From NCBI RefSeq assembly GCF_019393635.1, contig NC_057862.1, positions 266,366,441-266,430,440 of the forward strand: 64,000 bases of DNA, in the 5' to 3' direction. The position numbers and the translations under genes are program-made. Shown here piece by piece: positions 11,861-23,309 of the stretch. The DNA comes from Dromiciops gliroides (taxonomy: Eukaryota; Chordata; Mammalia; Microbiotheria; Microbiotheriidae). Within the stretch, counting starts at the first letter, position 1. Each line of letters opens with the position of its first letter. The notes under the pieces are model-generated. The model was not told where the DNA came from, did not search any database, and saw only the letters and a program-made list of their open reading frames with translations.

Positions 11861-12440
11861 TGTCACGGGGAAAATGGGGTAGGCAGTATGGAATAGGGGT
11901 GAAGGGTTTGGGGTCCTTAGGAATTCCTCTTTAAAGAATTACACCTTCTTGCACACAAATCCAATAAAATAAGATAATAGTTTATTTAGGGGCTGGGGAA
12001 GGGAAACGAAGAGAGAAATCCTTGGACTTCTTCTCATGGGGAGAAGGCATGGCACAGAGCATGGTAAATCTCCTTGAGCAGGAGACAGGCAGATACTTTT
12101 ATAGAGGACTGATGGGGGTGATCATCTGACTATGGAAAGTTCCCTTATTGAGGGAGGACCCTCCCCCACTGGTGGAGGCTTGGGGAGTTGGGTGAGGGGT
12201 GACTGCAGATCTCTCAAGCCAACTCTCTCCTCCTCAGTCCACAAAGGCAGCAGCCACACCTAATCTTATCTCCCCAGGGATGAGGGAGATTGGAATGAAG
12301 GTTGGGGGTCCTGGAGCTAGCTCAGTCCAATCTAGTTCCACTTATCTCTTTAGGTGTGTCTGTCCTTTGGTTTAGTTTCTCAAGGAGAAGGTTCTTTGAT
12401 GTGCCCCAGAGAACTTCTGGGGTGCTATGGGCCCATAACA
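11861..12440 (-). mobile_element. Solo LTR, family B copy 4 (580 bp), best preserved
   Basis: Starts TGTCACGG and ends CCATAACA on the + strand, flanked by ACAG on both sides (11857-11860 and 12441-12444). The 4-bp duplication and TG...CA ends are those of a class I endogenous retrovirus. On the minus strand, TATA-like sequence (+ strand TTTTATAGAGG near 12096) and AATAAA (+ strand TTTATTTAGGGG near 11982) give U3-R-U5 order. No internal retroviral region. Confidence 0.85.
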
Positions 12441-12444
12441 ACAG

Positions 12445-12735
12445 CAACATATAAACTGTTAGTAAATGGGTCATACTCTCCAGAATGGTTGGATTTTTTC
12501 TCACATCCCCTCCAACATCCAATATTTTCCATTTCTGTTATATTTGCCACTCTGATAGGTGTGAGGTGATACCTCAGAGATGTTTTAATTTGCATCAATA
12601 GTAATCTAGAGTATTTTTCCATATGATTATAGATACCAACAGGGTCTTTTAAAGTGAGGTGTGTCTTCCTTCTGATTGGACTGATATTATATAATTTGGA
12701 CCTCCCCTTACAGAAACAAGGCAATGTTGTTTTTT
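12445..12735 (-). mobile_element. L1 fragment, ORF2 C-terminal region
   Basis: The + strand TCTCCAGAATGGTTGGA and GTGAGGTGATACCTCAGAG blocks are the reverse complement of the L1 ORF2 C-terminal region seen at 1470 and 1255. Confidence 0.65.
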
Positions 12736-12890
12736 GTTTTGTTTTTGTTTTTTGGCAGGGAAATGGGGGTTAACTGACTTGCCCAGGGTCACACAGCTAG
12801 TTAAGTGTCAAGTGTCTGAGGCTGGATTTGAACTCAGGTACTCCTGAATCCAGGGCCAGCTGCCCCCCACTGCGCCATCTAGCTGCCCCC
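12736..12890 (-). repeat. tRNA-derived SINE with a small internal replacement
   Basis: T/G-rich tail, body 12754-12890. In place of the usual GGTGCTCTATCC there is AGCTGCCCCCC, a copy of the element's own end. The flanks ACAAGGCAAT and ACACGGCAAT look like a slightly decayed target duplication. Confidence 0.85.
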
Positions 12891-13317
12891 CAAACACGGC
12901 AATTTTGATTGGTAAATATTTTAATGAGGAGGTGGGCCAAGAATTCTCATCTCTTCCCTATTACTTAATCACACAGGATGGAGGAGTGCATGGAGACTAA
13001 TCCTTAAGTGATAGGATTAGTCTGTAGCTGGGGAAAGTGGGCCTTCAGAAGTGTGATCATGCCTTTCTATTACTTTTAAGTTAGTTATTTTAAGAGAGAC
13101 CCTAAATGCCTCTAGAAATCTTGACTAGAGAAACAAAAAACAGGCTAATCAGCCCCCCCCCCCTCCACAATTTGACTTCCTAATTTGCCATTCCTAACTT
13201 TGATGAGGAAGTATCTAGCCCAAGATGTTCTCTGTTTATGGGGTAAATAAAAGCCAGGGTCTCACTCAACTTTAAACTAGTTAACAAGCAGATCTAGGGG
13301 GATAGGAGTAATCATGT
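12891..13317. other. Unassigned stretch, possibly an old LTR
   Basis: No coding frame seen. AAATAAAAGCC near 13246 could be an LTR poly(A) signal on the + strand, and a poly-C run sits at about 13154. Origin not established. Confidence 0.3.
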
Positions 13318-13477
13318 TTCTTTTCTTTTCTTTTCTTTTTTTGTGAGGCAATTGGGGTTAAGTGACTTGCCCAGGGTCACACAGCCAGCAAGTGTTAAGT
13401 GTTTGAGGCCAGATTTGAACTCAGGTACTCCTGACTCCAGGGCCAGTGCTCTATCCACTGTGCCATCTAGCTGCCCC
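13318..13477 (-). repeat. tRNA-derived SINE, full length with TSD
   Basis: TTTTC-rich tail, then the reversed body ending CATCTAGCTGCCCC. ATCATGTTTCTT repeats on both sides. Confidence 0.93.
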
Positions 13478-13489
13478 GATCATGTTTCT

Positions 13490-13720
13490 TAACCATGCTT
13501 TAGTTTTGTGGTGGTTGGATGAACTGGTCCTTGGGTTTCCTCTATTAAAGAATTAAAACTTGCATACATCCTGATCAAAGATAAAGTAAAGTTTTTATTC
13601 AGCACAAGGGGATGTGGCTGGGAGAAAAAAAAAACTCGGCCTGGATCATTCAAGCCACAAGAGTCTTGTCAGAAGTACACAAAGTCTGGAACTAAATACA
13701 AAGCCCAATCTGGGAAATAA
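13490..13720 (-). mobile_element. LTR fragment related to family B (R-U5 region)
   Basis: GGTCCTTGGGTTTCCTCTAT, AAAGAATTAAAACTTGCATA and GTTTTTATTCAGC line up with the R-U5 end of LTR-B copy 4 (GGTCCTTAGGAATTCCTCTT onward). The U3 part is not recognised. The reversed AATAAA is at about 13595. Confidence 0.5.
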
Positions 13721-13914
13721 GGCCAAAAGAAAGAATGAATAAAAAAAGATAAGAGCAATCAATTATGATGCCAAGAATGCCCAAGATACAAACATCATAG
13801 GGAAGAAAAATTGCATGATACCCACAAGCTAAACTTCAAAGAAAATCACAACTTGGACACAAAATCAACTAGAATTCTTACAAGAAATAAAACAAGGGTT
13901 TTTTTTCCTTTTTT

Positions 13915-14067
13915 TTTCCTTTTTTTTTTTTTTTTTTTTGCAATGAGGGTTAAGTAACTTGCCCAGGGTCACACAACTAGTATCAAGTGTCTGAGGCCAG
14001 ATTTGAACTCAGGTCCTCCTGAATCCAGGGCCAGTGGTTTATCCACTGCGCCACCTAGCTGCTCCCC
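13915..14067 (-). repeat. tRNA-derived SINE
   Basis: Long poly-T tail (13921-13939), reversed body ending CCACCTAGCTGCTCCCC. A few bases are deleted near the middle. Confidence 0.9.
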
Positions 14068-14227
14068 CTTTTTTTCTTTTTAAATTAAAAATGACACTTT
14101 AAATGAGATGAGAGCACTAAAGAAAAGAACTGGAAATTAGAACTTCACAGGAAAAATGTGGCAAGCTTTGTATAAGAGATACAGAATCTTATATGAGTAA
14201 TAGATTCTTTGAAAATTAGAATAGTTG

Positions 14228-14369
14228 GGGGCAGCTAGGTGGCGTAGTGGATAAAGCACTGGCCCTAGATTCAGGAGGACCTGAGTTCAAATCTGGCCTC
14301 AGACACTTGACATTTACTAGCCGTGTGACCCTGGGCAAGTCACTTAATCCTCACTACCCCACCACCCAA
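14228..14369 (+). repeat. tRNA-derived SINE, full length with TSD
   Basis: Head GGGGCAGCTAGGTGGCGTAG and B box GAGTTCAAATCT. The flanks AAAATTAGAATAGTT and AAAATTAGGATAGTT are a near-perfect target duplication. Confidence 0.93.
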
Positions 14370-14744
14370 AAAATTAGGATAGTTAAAAAAGAACTTAACT
14401 TCATGGAACAACAAGAAATATTAAAATAAAGGCAAAACATTGAAATTATAAAAGAAAATATAGGTTTCACACATCAAAAACAATTGATCAGGAAAATGAA
14501 TCAAGAAGGATTGAAAGATCATCAGACTCCCCGAAAACTTGTGAGCAGGAAACTGATTTGACTTGAATATCCTCAGCCCCTGAGATTTTCTTCTCAGATT
14601 TGATGGAGTCAGAGGTATTGAATAATTTTGTATTCTGGGGAAGTTCATGGTCTTACTGGACTTTTAATAAAACATTGAGTTATCAAGCCTCTGACCTTTT
14701 CCCTTTGACATTTCAGTGTCTATGTTTTTTGCCTCTTGTGGTTT

Positions 14745-14875
14745 TGGTGTCATAGGATCTGCTATCAAATCTCGTTCTGACACTTGTGTAACCTTGGAAA
14801 GGTCATCAATCTCTCTTTATATCTGTAAAATGAACTAGTTAACAATCTCAGCTCTAAATTTATGATCCTATGATC
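14745..14875 (+). repeat. CORE-SINE/MIR relic
   Basis: GACACTTGTGTAACCTTGG, ATCTGTAAAATGAACTAG and the 3' end CTAAATTTATGATCCTATGA follow the order of a mammalian MIR/CORE-SINE. Confidence 0.65.
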
Positions 14876-16639
14876 ATAAATTCACTTCATTTATTTTACT
14901 TTCCTGTGGCACACCACTGTTGCTATCAAGTTGTTAGCATAACTTTTGTTGAGGGATGGTATTGTGTACAATGCCTAACTCAGGCCAGTCCAATAATTCA
15001 CACTCATGATTCAAATGAAAATAAATTTTTGTGCACCACAAGTTAAATTAAAAATAACTTTCCTTATTAACAAAAGATTAAAACAAATACTGCTCCCTTC
15101 TGCAGCAACCAGAGCAGGTAAGTAAAACATCTTTTAGGGCAATAGTTACTCTGCCAGACCTCAGGATCAAGAACAGATACTCCCTGTAGACTGGTCTTCC
15201 AAACCAACAAAATCCCATTTATTACTCCATTGCTCTCCTTAAGAGAAAATCACTTAATACTTCCTAGCTGTGTGACCCTGGGCAAGTCACTTAACCCCAA
15301 TTGCCTCACCAAAAAATAAAAAAGAGAGAGAGAGAGAAAAAACCAGTCCAGCTTACATAAATTAAATGCTTGTTCCCACCACAGGTGACAATGAATTTGC
15401 AAAGGTTCAAAGTTTAGATGCCATCTCACTCCTTTGAGAAGCCTTAACATTTTTCCACCTAAGTCCAGACTTGATTTTTCTCTGTATAGTTTATAGCTTA
15501 GCGAAGGTCCAGCCCTAAAAATGTACTGTGGATTTATATTCCCTTATGAAATATGGTAGAATTTATTACATTTTATTTTCTTTACTCAATAACAAAGAAA
15601 AAGAGTTCAACTTTCTTATATTACTCCAGCATCCTAGGAAAAGGTGAGCTGAGTAAAACTGTTGTCTAAAGGCAGAAAGCCTGGGGATTGAAGAGGCGAA
15701 AAAAGTACAACGAGAAATCACTGTTATTTCATAAATGTACCTTCATAAATGCTTAGCCAAAAAAATCTATTGCAACACTACTGCAATTCAATAAATATTT
15801 ATTACAGGCAAGGCACTGGGCTTGGCATTTGGGTACAAAGTGTTCTTTGCTTTGGAGCTTTTAATTTACTAGTGGAAGGAGGAGTAGGGAGAATACAGCG
15901 ATAAATATATAATGATTTGAAGAGGAAGAAATTACTAGCAACTTCATAATTGGGCAAATTTCTGTGGAGGATGTGTCACCTGAGCTAACCCTAGAAAAGA
16001 AGATAAGGATTCTGAGAGGCAAAGTTGGAAAAAAAAATTCTGCTTTCCCTTCCAACTCTAAATCCCATAATTTTTCTTTTGCTAGATGTCTATCCCCCCC
16101 CCCCCCCCACACACACACATACACTCACATCTTTCATGAAAGTCTGTTACAGCTCTTTCTGGTTACCTCCCTTGGTGAGGGTGAGCTACATTACCCACTA
16201 AAGACTCCTCCCTCTTGCAGGTCGGTGAGGGGTTAAGGAGAGCTTTTCCTAACATCTACTTTATTCCCATCTGGGAAGTGCCCTTTTCACCTTCCATCTT
16301 CACCCCAATTCTATCTCTATAAAGTTGCTGTGTCATTTCCCTTTCTTAATTTCTTCCCTGACATACAGTGTCCATCTCTTCTTTCTCTCTTCTTAGGACC
16401 AAAAACAGTTCACTAGTAGGTTGAAAAGCTGAGTTCCTTTTTCCTTGAGAATTTGGGTCTTTCTCTTGTTGCCCTGGGCTTTCAGGAAAGGTCCTCCCAG
16501 TTTCTGGTAGTCTGTGAGGTTCAAATATCCTTAAACTGAGCAAAGTGAGTCCCGGGCTCAGAATATTGCCCCTGAGGCGTCAACGTCCACGTTTTCTCTC
16601 ACTTCACCAAAAGGCTGGATTTCAGTGTTTTCAAGAGTG
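14876..16639. other. Low-repeat 5' flank of PTGDR
   Basis: No gene or strong repeat is seen apart from a SINE 3' end at 15247-15317, a possible old LINE/MER-like stretch near 15785-16030 and a poly-C plus CA run at about 16094-16120. It may hold distal regulatory DNA of PTGDR, but nothing in the sequence proves that. Confidence 0.4.
15247..15318 (+). repeat. tRNA-derived SINE, 3' end only
   Basis: Starts inside the element (CACTTAATACTTCCTAGCTG) and runs to CCCCAATTGCCTCACC and an A-rich tail; a 5'-truncated copy. Confidence 0.85.
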
Positions 16640-16906
16640 GGATGAGCCATGAGTTTAAAGAGCAGGCGCTAGCGTCTGGGAACCATCCTGGCCCGCCCCA
16701 AATATTTTATTTCCAAAGCGGAGCCCTTTCCCTCAGGGTTGAAGAGGAGATACATTTTTACTCTCAGACCGAGGGACGGATCTGAGATGATCTGAGTCAG
16801 CTTCTACGCTTCCTGAACTCGGGTTTTTCTGAGTCCAAGTGGCCACTATTCGCTGGATTCTCGTTTCTCTCTTCCTCCATTCAGTACTTTATCCGCAAGC
16901 TCCACT
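16640..16906 (+). promoter_or_regulatory. PTGDR: Probable PTGDR promoter and 5' UTR
   Basis: The stretch before the start codon is free of recognisable repeats and richer in CG dinucleotides than most of the window. A GC box on the minus strand (CCCGCCCC, 16692-16699) is directly followed by an A/T-rich TATA-like run (AAATATTTTA, about 16700-16709), which would place a start site near 16730-16740 and give a 5' UTR of about 170 bases. This is inference from motif position only; the true start site cannot be read from sequence. Confidence 0.4.
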
Positions 16907-17749
16907 ATGGACTCTCAGCTCTACCGCTGTGACAACTTTACTTGGGTGGAGAGCGGGAGCTCCGCAGCGATCGGCGGGATGCTTTTTGGTGCTGGACTGT
17001 TGGGCAACGTACTGGCTTTGATACTGTTGACTATGCCTCGGCTGCGGTCTTGCCCTCCGAGCTCTCCTCCTTCAGTCTTTTATGTTCTGGTGTGCGGCCT
17101 GGCTATTACAGATCTGATGGGTAAATGCCTCTTGAGCCCTATGGTGTTGGCCACCTACACACAGAACCGGACCTTGAGAGAGTTGGTTCCAGGCTCCAGA
17201 AACTTGCTGTGCCATGTTTTTGCCTTCTTCATGGCATTTTTCGGGCTTGCTTCCATGCTCCAGCTATTGGTAATGGCTCTGGAATGCTGGCTGTCACTAG
17301 GATATCCATTTTTCTACCAACGTCATATCACTCTACCCAGAGGGGTGCTAGTGGCGCCTGCGGTTGGAGTATTTTGCTTCTTTTTCTGCGCCCTGCCACT
17401 GGTGGGCTTTGGAAAGTACGTACAATACTGCCCAGGAACTTGGTGCTTCATACAGATGGCAAGTGAGCAGCGTTCTTTGTCAGTAGAAGGCTACTCGATC
17501 CTGTATGCTACACTGATGGCAATGCTCGTCTTGGCCACGGTGCTATGCAACCTAAATACCATGCGGAATCTCTATGGAATGCACGAGCGGTTCTCCCATC
17601 TTCCTCGCTCTGTGCCTAAGGACTTAGCTGGATTCAGAGGGAAACAGAAGGAATCAGCTCACACCCTCCAGCCTCTCGAGGCACTGGATCACCTTTTGCT
17701 ACTAGCAGTCATGACGGTGCTCTTTACCATCTGTTCCTTGCCTTTCATT
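16907..17749 (+). CDS. PTGDR: Prostaglandin D2 receptor DP1, coding exon 1 (residues 1-281)
   Basis: This is the first coding exon of a seven-transmembrane prostanoid GPCR; in mammals DP1 binds prostaglandin D2 at the plasma membrane and couples to Gs to raise cAMP. The start ATG has A at -3 and G at +4, a strong Kozak context. Visible: N-glycosylation sequons at N10 (NFT) and N87 (NRT); TM1 about 20-42, TM2 about 56-80 with D69, TM3 about 103-127 ending in E126-C127-W128 where most class A receptors have DRY; C102 and C180 for the conserved disulfide; the prostanoid loop-2 motif QYCPGTWCF at 173-181; TM4 about 145-167, TM5 about 193-216, TM6 from about 260. The exon is exactly 281 codons and ends CCTTTCATT before the donor GTGAGT at 17750, so the intron is phase 0. 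The open frame runs on to 17917, but that part is intronic. The loop motif and TM order fit DP1 better than EP2 or IP. Family assignment is from recognition, not alignment. Confidence 0.95.
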
Positions 17750-18418
17750 GTGAGTAGCTTCTGGGCGAGGGTGATAGGTCCTGCCACCGTTTTTTGTTTT
17801 TGTTTTGTTTTTGTTCTGAGGGGAATAAGGCTGAAGACAGGGCAGGATGGGCATGCATTAGGGCACAGGAAAAAGAGATTTGAAAGCCTCTATCCTGAAA
17901 GCTTAAATGATGGGTAAAAATAGGCTATCCCAAAGCGGTCACATATCTTTTCTCTGATACTCTCTGGAGAAAAGAATCAACTTGAAACTTAAAGTATTGG
18001 AGGGAGGGGGAGGGGGAGGAGGAAGGAGGACATAGAAAGTTAGCGAAAGAGTCTCTTTCCCCTTGTCCGTAAGGGGGGGAAAATCCATATTTGGGATGCA
18101 TCCTTGAATACCCAAAAGCAGAAATTTCATTCCTTTTTGAAAGGTCAAGGTCCCCACTTATAGCTCTTAGATATTCTTTCAGGTACCAGACTTTGCCTTC
18201 CCATTTTACAAATTTCTGGAAAATGGGGGAATATCAGCAGTTTAACTGATTGCTCTTCCTTAGAGTGTTGACAGAGAAGGAAGATGAGGAAGAAGTCTTA
18301 AGCTTTCCCTAGTGGGTTGCAAAGAGAGATGTCAGAAAGATTAAACTCCATTTTATAGTTGAAGAAGCTGAGACCCAAAGATATTATGAAAATATCATAA
18401 TAGTATATATTATGTTAT

Positions 18419-18444
18419 ATCTGTTTATATATATATATATATCA
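18419..18444. repeat. (TA)n microsatellite
   Basis: A short TA run in the PTGDR intron. Confidence 0.85.
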
Positions 18445-18554
18445 TGATATTTATTAATGTAATTCAGAGAGTATAAACATTAGACAAGACTCGGGTGCAG
18501 CTCTTTTGAATCCAAGTGCTCCACTGCGGCACTTTGACACAACGTAGGGTCCTG

Positions 18555-18690
18555 ACCTTATGTTAATGGACCTTAGAAATCATTCTAGTCCAACTCTTCA
18601 AAGAAGTAAATTGAGACTTACCGAGGTTAAGTGACATATAAGGGAATAAATGCCAAGGATCTGAACTCAGATACTGATTCCAATTTTTTT
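18555..18690 (-). repeat. CORE-SINE/MIR relic
   Basis: AATTGAGACTTACCGAGGTT and GATCTGAACTCAGATACT match the reverse strand of a MIR-like element. A similar shorter relic lies near 18348-18385. Confidence 0.5.
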
Positions 18691-18904
18691 TAATAGATCT
18701 AAGTTTGAAACAGTAAAAAATACTTTTACAGGGACAAATATCTAGATACTATTTGAGGATATTTTCATCTGACAAAGCCCTCTGTAATGTTTAACAATTC
18801 AAGTCAATAAGCTACATATTTGTCTCTACCTTGGTCTTAGAGTTAAATTCATTGAAAAACTGTTTTCCTTCAAATTACTTTATCTTTTAAAAGTTATTTT
18901 CCAT

Positions 18905-19051
18905 GGGGCAGCTGGGTGGTGCAGTGGGTGGAGCGCCCTGGAGTCAGGAGTACCTGGGTTCGGAAACGGCCTCAGACACTTAACACTTGCTGGCTGTGTG
19001 ACCCTGGGCAGGTCACTTGGCCCCAATTGCCTCACTTAAAAAAAAAAAAAA
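18905..19051 (+). repeat. tRNA-derived SINE with TSD
   Basis: Head GGGGCAGCTGGGTGGTGCAG, tail poly-A. AAAGTTATTTTCCA repeats on both sides. More divergent than most copies, including the B box (GGGTTCGGAAAC). Confidence 0.93.
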
Positions 19052-19883
19052 GTTATTTTCCAGTTGAGAGACTAGTGCTCCTAGAGAGTGGTTTTTGTTA
19101 ACAGAACTATTATTAACTAGAACTATTCTACTCCTGTTCTTCAGGAAGGCAATTTAAATTAATCAAGTTGCCAAGTCTTCTGGGCTGCATAAAAAAGGTT
19201 AATTTATGTACACACTGGGGAACTCACTTTTGGAAAACTCAGACAAAAGATAAAGAAGAAATCTAATCTGGTGTGATCATTTTTCCTCAAAGTGGTTTAT
19301 TTTTCTGAAAATGAAGTCTTTATATTGAATACACTATAGTAGAAGCAGAATGTTTCTTTAAGGTTCGAGGAGGAGGGGTTACTGATGGAAAATTTCTCTG
19401 TAAAAGTTAAATCTTCATTTAGTCTTGTACAAAGTGCAAAGTTCAGAGTCTTGAAAAATGTTCTGAATGAGGAAATTTGAATCCTGAATAAGGATATTAT
19501 AATGAAGACAGCACTTTGCCATCCTAATGTTTTCAAGATTCATCATCGGGTAAAAATGTTAAGTTAAAGGAAAAATATGAACTCTCAAAGAGTTCACTGC
19601 ATTCAATGAAAAGAGTGGGAAAAATTGATCCATAGATCCAGGACCTGAAAAAAATAAAGAAAGAAAATTTTTAATTCAAGTAGAAACCATTTATTAGGCC
19701 ACATGTGTTTAGGTGTAGGGAAAACTGACAGTTTTGTAAACTGTTTATTCTGCTTATAAAGTGGGTAAGAATAAAAGAATTCACAGATTTATGAATTCAA
19801 TTTCCAACAGCAACTTGATTCAATAGGGAAATGAGAAAATTTAAATGGAGACAATTTTTTAAAAACAGAGGTAAATATAGTAC

Positions 19884-20028
19884 TTTTTTTTTAGTGAGGC
19901 AATTGGGGTTAAGTGACTTGCCTAGGGTCACACAGCTAGTAAGTGTCAAGTGTCTCAGGCCATATTTGAACTCAGGTCCTCCTGACTCCAGGGCCGGTGC
20001 TCTATCCACTTCCCCATCTAGCTGCCCC
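19884..20028 (-). repeat. tRNA-derived SINE, full length with TSD
   Basis: Reversed body from AGTGAGGCAATTGGGG to CTAGCTGCCCC. AATATAGTAC repeats on both sides. Confidence 0.94.
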
Positions 20029-20221
20029 AATATAGTACATTTTAAAAACTCATTTTCTAGGAGTAATTTTCATACTCAAAATTCAGTTGTTAGTATTTGC
20101 TTCTTATACAAATTACCTTGCATATATATATATAAACATATTGTCTTCCTATCCTGAAGTCTGTCTCCAAGTTTTGCAGATAGTAGGCCTTCAATTGGCA
20201 GGTTTCCTTGGGAAGTGCCTT

Positions 20222-20386
20222 CTTTTTTTCTTTTTTTTTGTTTTGTTTTTTGCAGGGCAATGAAGGTTAAGTGACTTGCCCAGGGTCACACAGCTATTGT
20301 GTCAAGTGTCTGAGATCAGATTTGAACTCAGGTCCTCCTGAATCCAGAGCTGGTGCTTTATCCACTGCGCCACCTAGCTGTCCTCC
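20222..20386 (-). repeat. tRNA-derived SINE
   Basis: T-rich tail, reversed body with GGGCAATGAAGGTTAAGTGA (the CATTGCCC 3'-end subfamily), ending CCACCTAGCTGTCC. Confidence 0.9.
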
Positions 20387-21160
20387 CTTGCTTTATTTTA
20401 AAATTTATTTCTCAAATTCTGAACTTAACCCCTTCTCCTAAAAATATGACAACAGAAGACAAGGAGGTTGTGTATGAAACAGTGTGTCTCCATTTTATTC
20501 CTCTGGATTAAAAAAAAGCAGCGCATAGTAATTTCCACATGCCCTTATCAAAACTGTCCTACTTGCCTGTGCTTCCTTCTAAACCTCCTTCTGGTCTCTT
20601 ATATGAATCTTTAAAAAATGTTTCAGTAGCCATCCTCTCCTTTTATTGCATCATCATGATCTTTAACCCAACCCCATTCCCCACAATTAAAAATTGAGAA
20701 AAGCAAACAAAGCCTCCTAACAAATAAGCATGGCCGAGATAAATGACTCCATATAGTGGCCATGTACAGAAATATCTCTTTCTGCCCTTTGTTTCTCAAT
20801 CAAGCACTTAGGAATCTGCTTCATAATAGGTTCTCTGGAGACATTGCACTGATCAAATTTCTTAAGTATTTCAAAGTTTTTTCTCTTTACAATGTTGTCT
20901 TCCTTGTATAAATTACTCTCCTAATTCTTCTCACTTTACTTTGTGTCAATTCATAATACCCAGGTTTCTCTGCAATAACATTCTATCATATGTGCCTTAG
21001 TTTGCTTTATTTTTCTTTTTGTCCTCCTTTTAATACCCAGTTGAGGATCAGGAAATTGATTTTTCTTGCTACTATTCTCTCCCTGGTACTATTCCTACTT
21101 TTCCATCCTTCTTTCATATCCCCACTTGGTTCTCTTGAGTATGATGTATTTCTATACAAA

Positions 21161-21163
<3 letters not shown>

Positions 21164-21213
<50 letters not shown>
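21164..21213. repeat. (TG)n microsatellite
   Basis: About 25 uninterrupted TG units, at the 3' end of the antisense L1 that follows. Confidence 0.97.
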
Positions 21214-21216
<3 letters not shown>

Positions 21217-22203
21217 GAGTTCCAAATTGTATCCCTTTTCCCCTCCCACCCCTCTCCGTTCCCTGAGGGGGTAAGCAATTGGATATAGATTATACATGTG
21301 CAATTATGTAAAACATTATCATAGTAGTCATTTTGTATAAGAAAACTTGAATAAAAGAAAAAAATGAAAGTCTGTGTTCAGTTAATATCAGCTCTTTCTT
21401 TGGAGGTGGATAATATGCTTCATCATTAGTCCTTTGGATCATTGTATTTCTGAGAGTAGTTGTCATTCACAATTCTTCATCAAATAATATTGCTGTCACT
21501 GTGTACAACATTCTACTGATTCTGATTACTTCACTATACATTATTTCATATAAGTCTTTCCAGGCCTTTCTGAAACCATCCTACTTGTCACTTCTTATAG
21601 CACAATAATATTCAATAACCATCACATACACAGTTTGTTTAGCCATCCCCAATTGATGGGCATTCCTTTGATTTCCAGTTCTTAGACACCACAAAAAGAG
21701 CTGCTATAAATGTTTTTGTACAAATAGGTCTTTTTCTTGGATGTCTTTGGGATATAAATCTAACAGTGGTATTACTGGATCAAAGGGTATGCGCAGTTTT
21801 ATAGTGCTTTGGACATAGTTCCAAATTGCTCTCCAGAATGGAGAGTTCACAACTCCACCAATAGTTTTCCCACATACCCTCCAACATCCAATATTTACCA
21901 ATTTCATATGTGTGAGATGGTAACTCAGAGTTGTTTTAATTTGCATTTTTCTAATCAATAATGATTTAGAGCATTTTTTTCATATGACTATAGGTAGCTT
22001 TGATTTCTTTGTGTGAAAGCTACCTATTTATATCCCTTGACCTTTTATCAATTGGGGAAAGACTTGTATTTTTATAAATTTGACTCAGTTCTCTATATAT
22101 TTGAAAAATGAGGCCTTTATCAGTGATACTTGTTGCAAAAATTCTTTCCAGGTTTTCTGCTTTCCATACAATTTTGGTTGCACTGGTTTTGTTCATGCAA
22201 AAG

Positions 22204-22356
22204 CTTTTTTTTTTTTTTTTAGTGAGGCAATTGGGGTTAAGTGACTTGCCTAGGGTCACACAGCTAGTAAGTGTTAAGTGTCTGAGGCCGGATTTGAACT
22301 CAGGTACTCCTGACTCCAGGGCTGGTGCTCTATCCACTGCGCCACCTAGCTGCCCC
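22204..22356 (-). repeat. tRNA-derived SINE, full length with TSD
   Basis: Poly-T tail, reversed body ending CCACCTAGCTGCCCC. CATGCAAAAGCTTTT repeats on both sides, inside the antisense L1. Confidence 0.95.
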
Positions 22357-22486
22357 CATGCAAAAGCTTTTTAATTTTATATAATCAAAATTATATATTT
22401 TACGTTTTGTAATGCTCTCTATATCTTCTTTGCTTCTAAATTCTTCTCCTGTCCATAAATATGACAAACTATTCCATACTCTCTTA

Positions 22487-22617
22487 TTTTTTTGTTTTTT
22501 AGTGAGGCAATTGGGGTTAAGTGACTTGCCCAGGGGCACACAGCTAGTAAGTGTTAAATGTCTGAGGCTGGATTTGAACTCAGGTACTCCTGACTCTAGG
22601 GCTGGTGCAGCTGCCCT
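22487..22617 (-). repeat. tRNA-derived SINE with internal deletion
   Basis: Body from AGTGAGGCAATTGGGG; near the end GGGCTGGTGC joins directly to AGCTGCCCT, deleting the A-box region. Confidence 0.9.
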
Positions 22618-22892
22618 CCATCCTCTCTTAATGTCACCCTTTATGTGTAAATCATGTACCCATTTTGACCTTGTTGGTCTATAATTTCTGCCATACTGTT
22701 TTTCAGTTTTCCCAGCAATTTTGTCAAATAATGAGTTTTTGTCTCAAACATTTAGGTTTATCATATACTAGATTACTATAGTCATTTACTATACTGTAAT
22801 TCATGCCTATCCTACCACTCTACCACTCTATTTCTTGGCCAGTACCTGAGTGTTTTGATGAGTATGGCCAGACCACCTTCTTTCATATTTTT

Positions 22893-23006
22893 TGGTGGGG
22901 CGGGGCAATGAGGATTAAGTGACTTGCCCAGGGTCATGTAGCTAGTAAGTGTCAAGTGTCTGAGGCTGGATTTGAACTCAGGTCCTTCTGAATCCACTGT
23001 GCCCCC
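22893..23006 (-). repeat. tRNA-derived SINE, shortened head, with TSD
   Basis: Reversed body from GGGGCAATGAGGATTAAG to CCACTGTGCCCC, with part of the head missing. TCTTTCATATTTTTT repeats on both sides. Confidence 0.9.
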
Positions 23007-23309
23007 TCTTTCATATTTTTTTCATTTATCCTTTTGATATCTTTGAGCTTTTATTCTTCCAGATTAATTTTATTATTTTTTTCCTAGATCTATAAAATAT
23101 TTTTGATAGTTTGATTGATTTTATAGTATTCACCTATTTTCCAGATCAGTTGCTTTTGATTTTTAAAAAATCTTAATACTTTCTTCTATTTTTTCAATCT
23201 TATAGTTTTGTGCTAATATTTCTTCTTGTCTCACAGTCTTAATTTATTTTTGGTCTTTTTTAGTTTTTAGGTTGTCTATTACTTGGGTAAGTTTTACTAT
23301 TGAGAAAAT

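Larger units (their letters stand above)
13721..14640 (+). mobile_element. Possible HAL1/L1 ORF1 remnant with two SINEs
   Basis: A/G-rich + strand sequence in three blocks (to 13914, 14068-14227, 14376-14640) resembles the lysine/glutamate-rich ORF1 region of old L1 or HAL1 elements. No continuous frame survives, so the call is tentative. Confidence 0.35.
21215..23300 (-). mobile_element. Antisense L1 in PTGDR intron: 3' UTR, ORF2 end and ORF1 remnant
   Basis: Read on the minus strand, 21215-21650 is an L1 3' UTR (reverse of the AAACTTGAATAAAAG and G-rich blocks). The frame 21704-21958 encodes IPFDPVIPLLDLYPKDIQEK, a hallmark of the mammalian L1 ORF2 C-terminus. After three nested SINEs, 23110-23300 resembles the coiled-coil part of ORF1, so most of ORF2 appears deleted. 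The element continues beyond an LTR-like insertion at about 23310-24110. Confidence 0.75.

Noticed and set aside
16839..17021. Alternative short frames overlapping PTGDR exon 1 (16839, 16942, 17125)
   Set aside because: They are out of frame with the receptor, carry no recognised motif and overlap a strongly conserved coding exon.
17750..17917. Read-through of the exon 1 frame past the splice donor
   Set aside because: It follows a consensus GTGAGT donor, loses all receptor similarity and would remove TM7; exon 2 at 34671 completes the receptor in phase.
22108..22374. Many small frames with a shared LGLSDLPRVTQLVSVKCL stretch
   Set aside because: This repeated protein is the antisense translation of the tRNA-derived SINE and occurs wherever the SINE lies in minus orientation; it is not a gene family.
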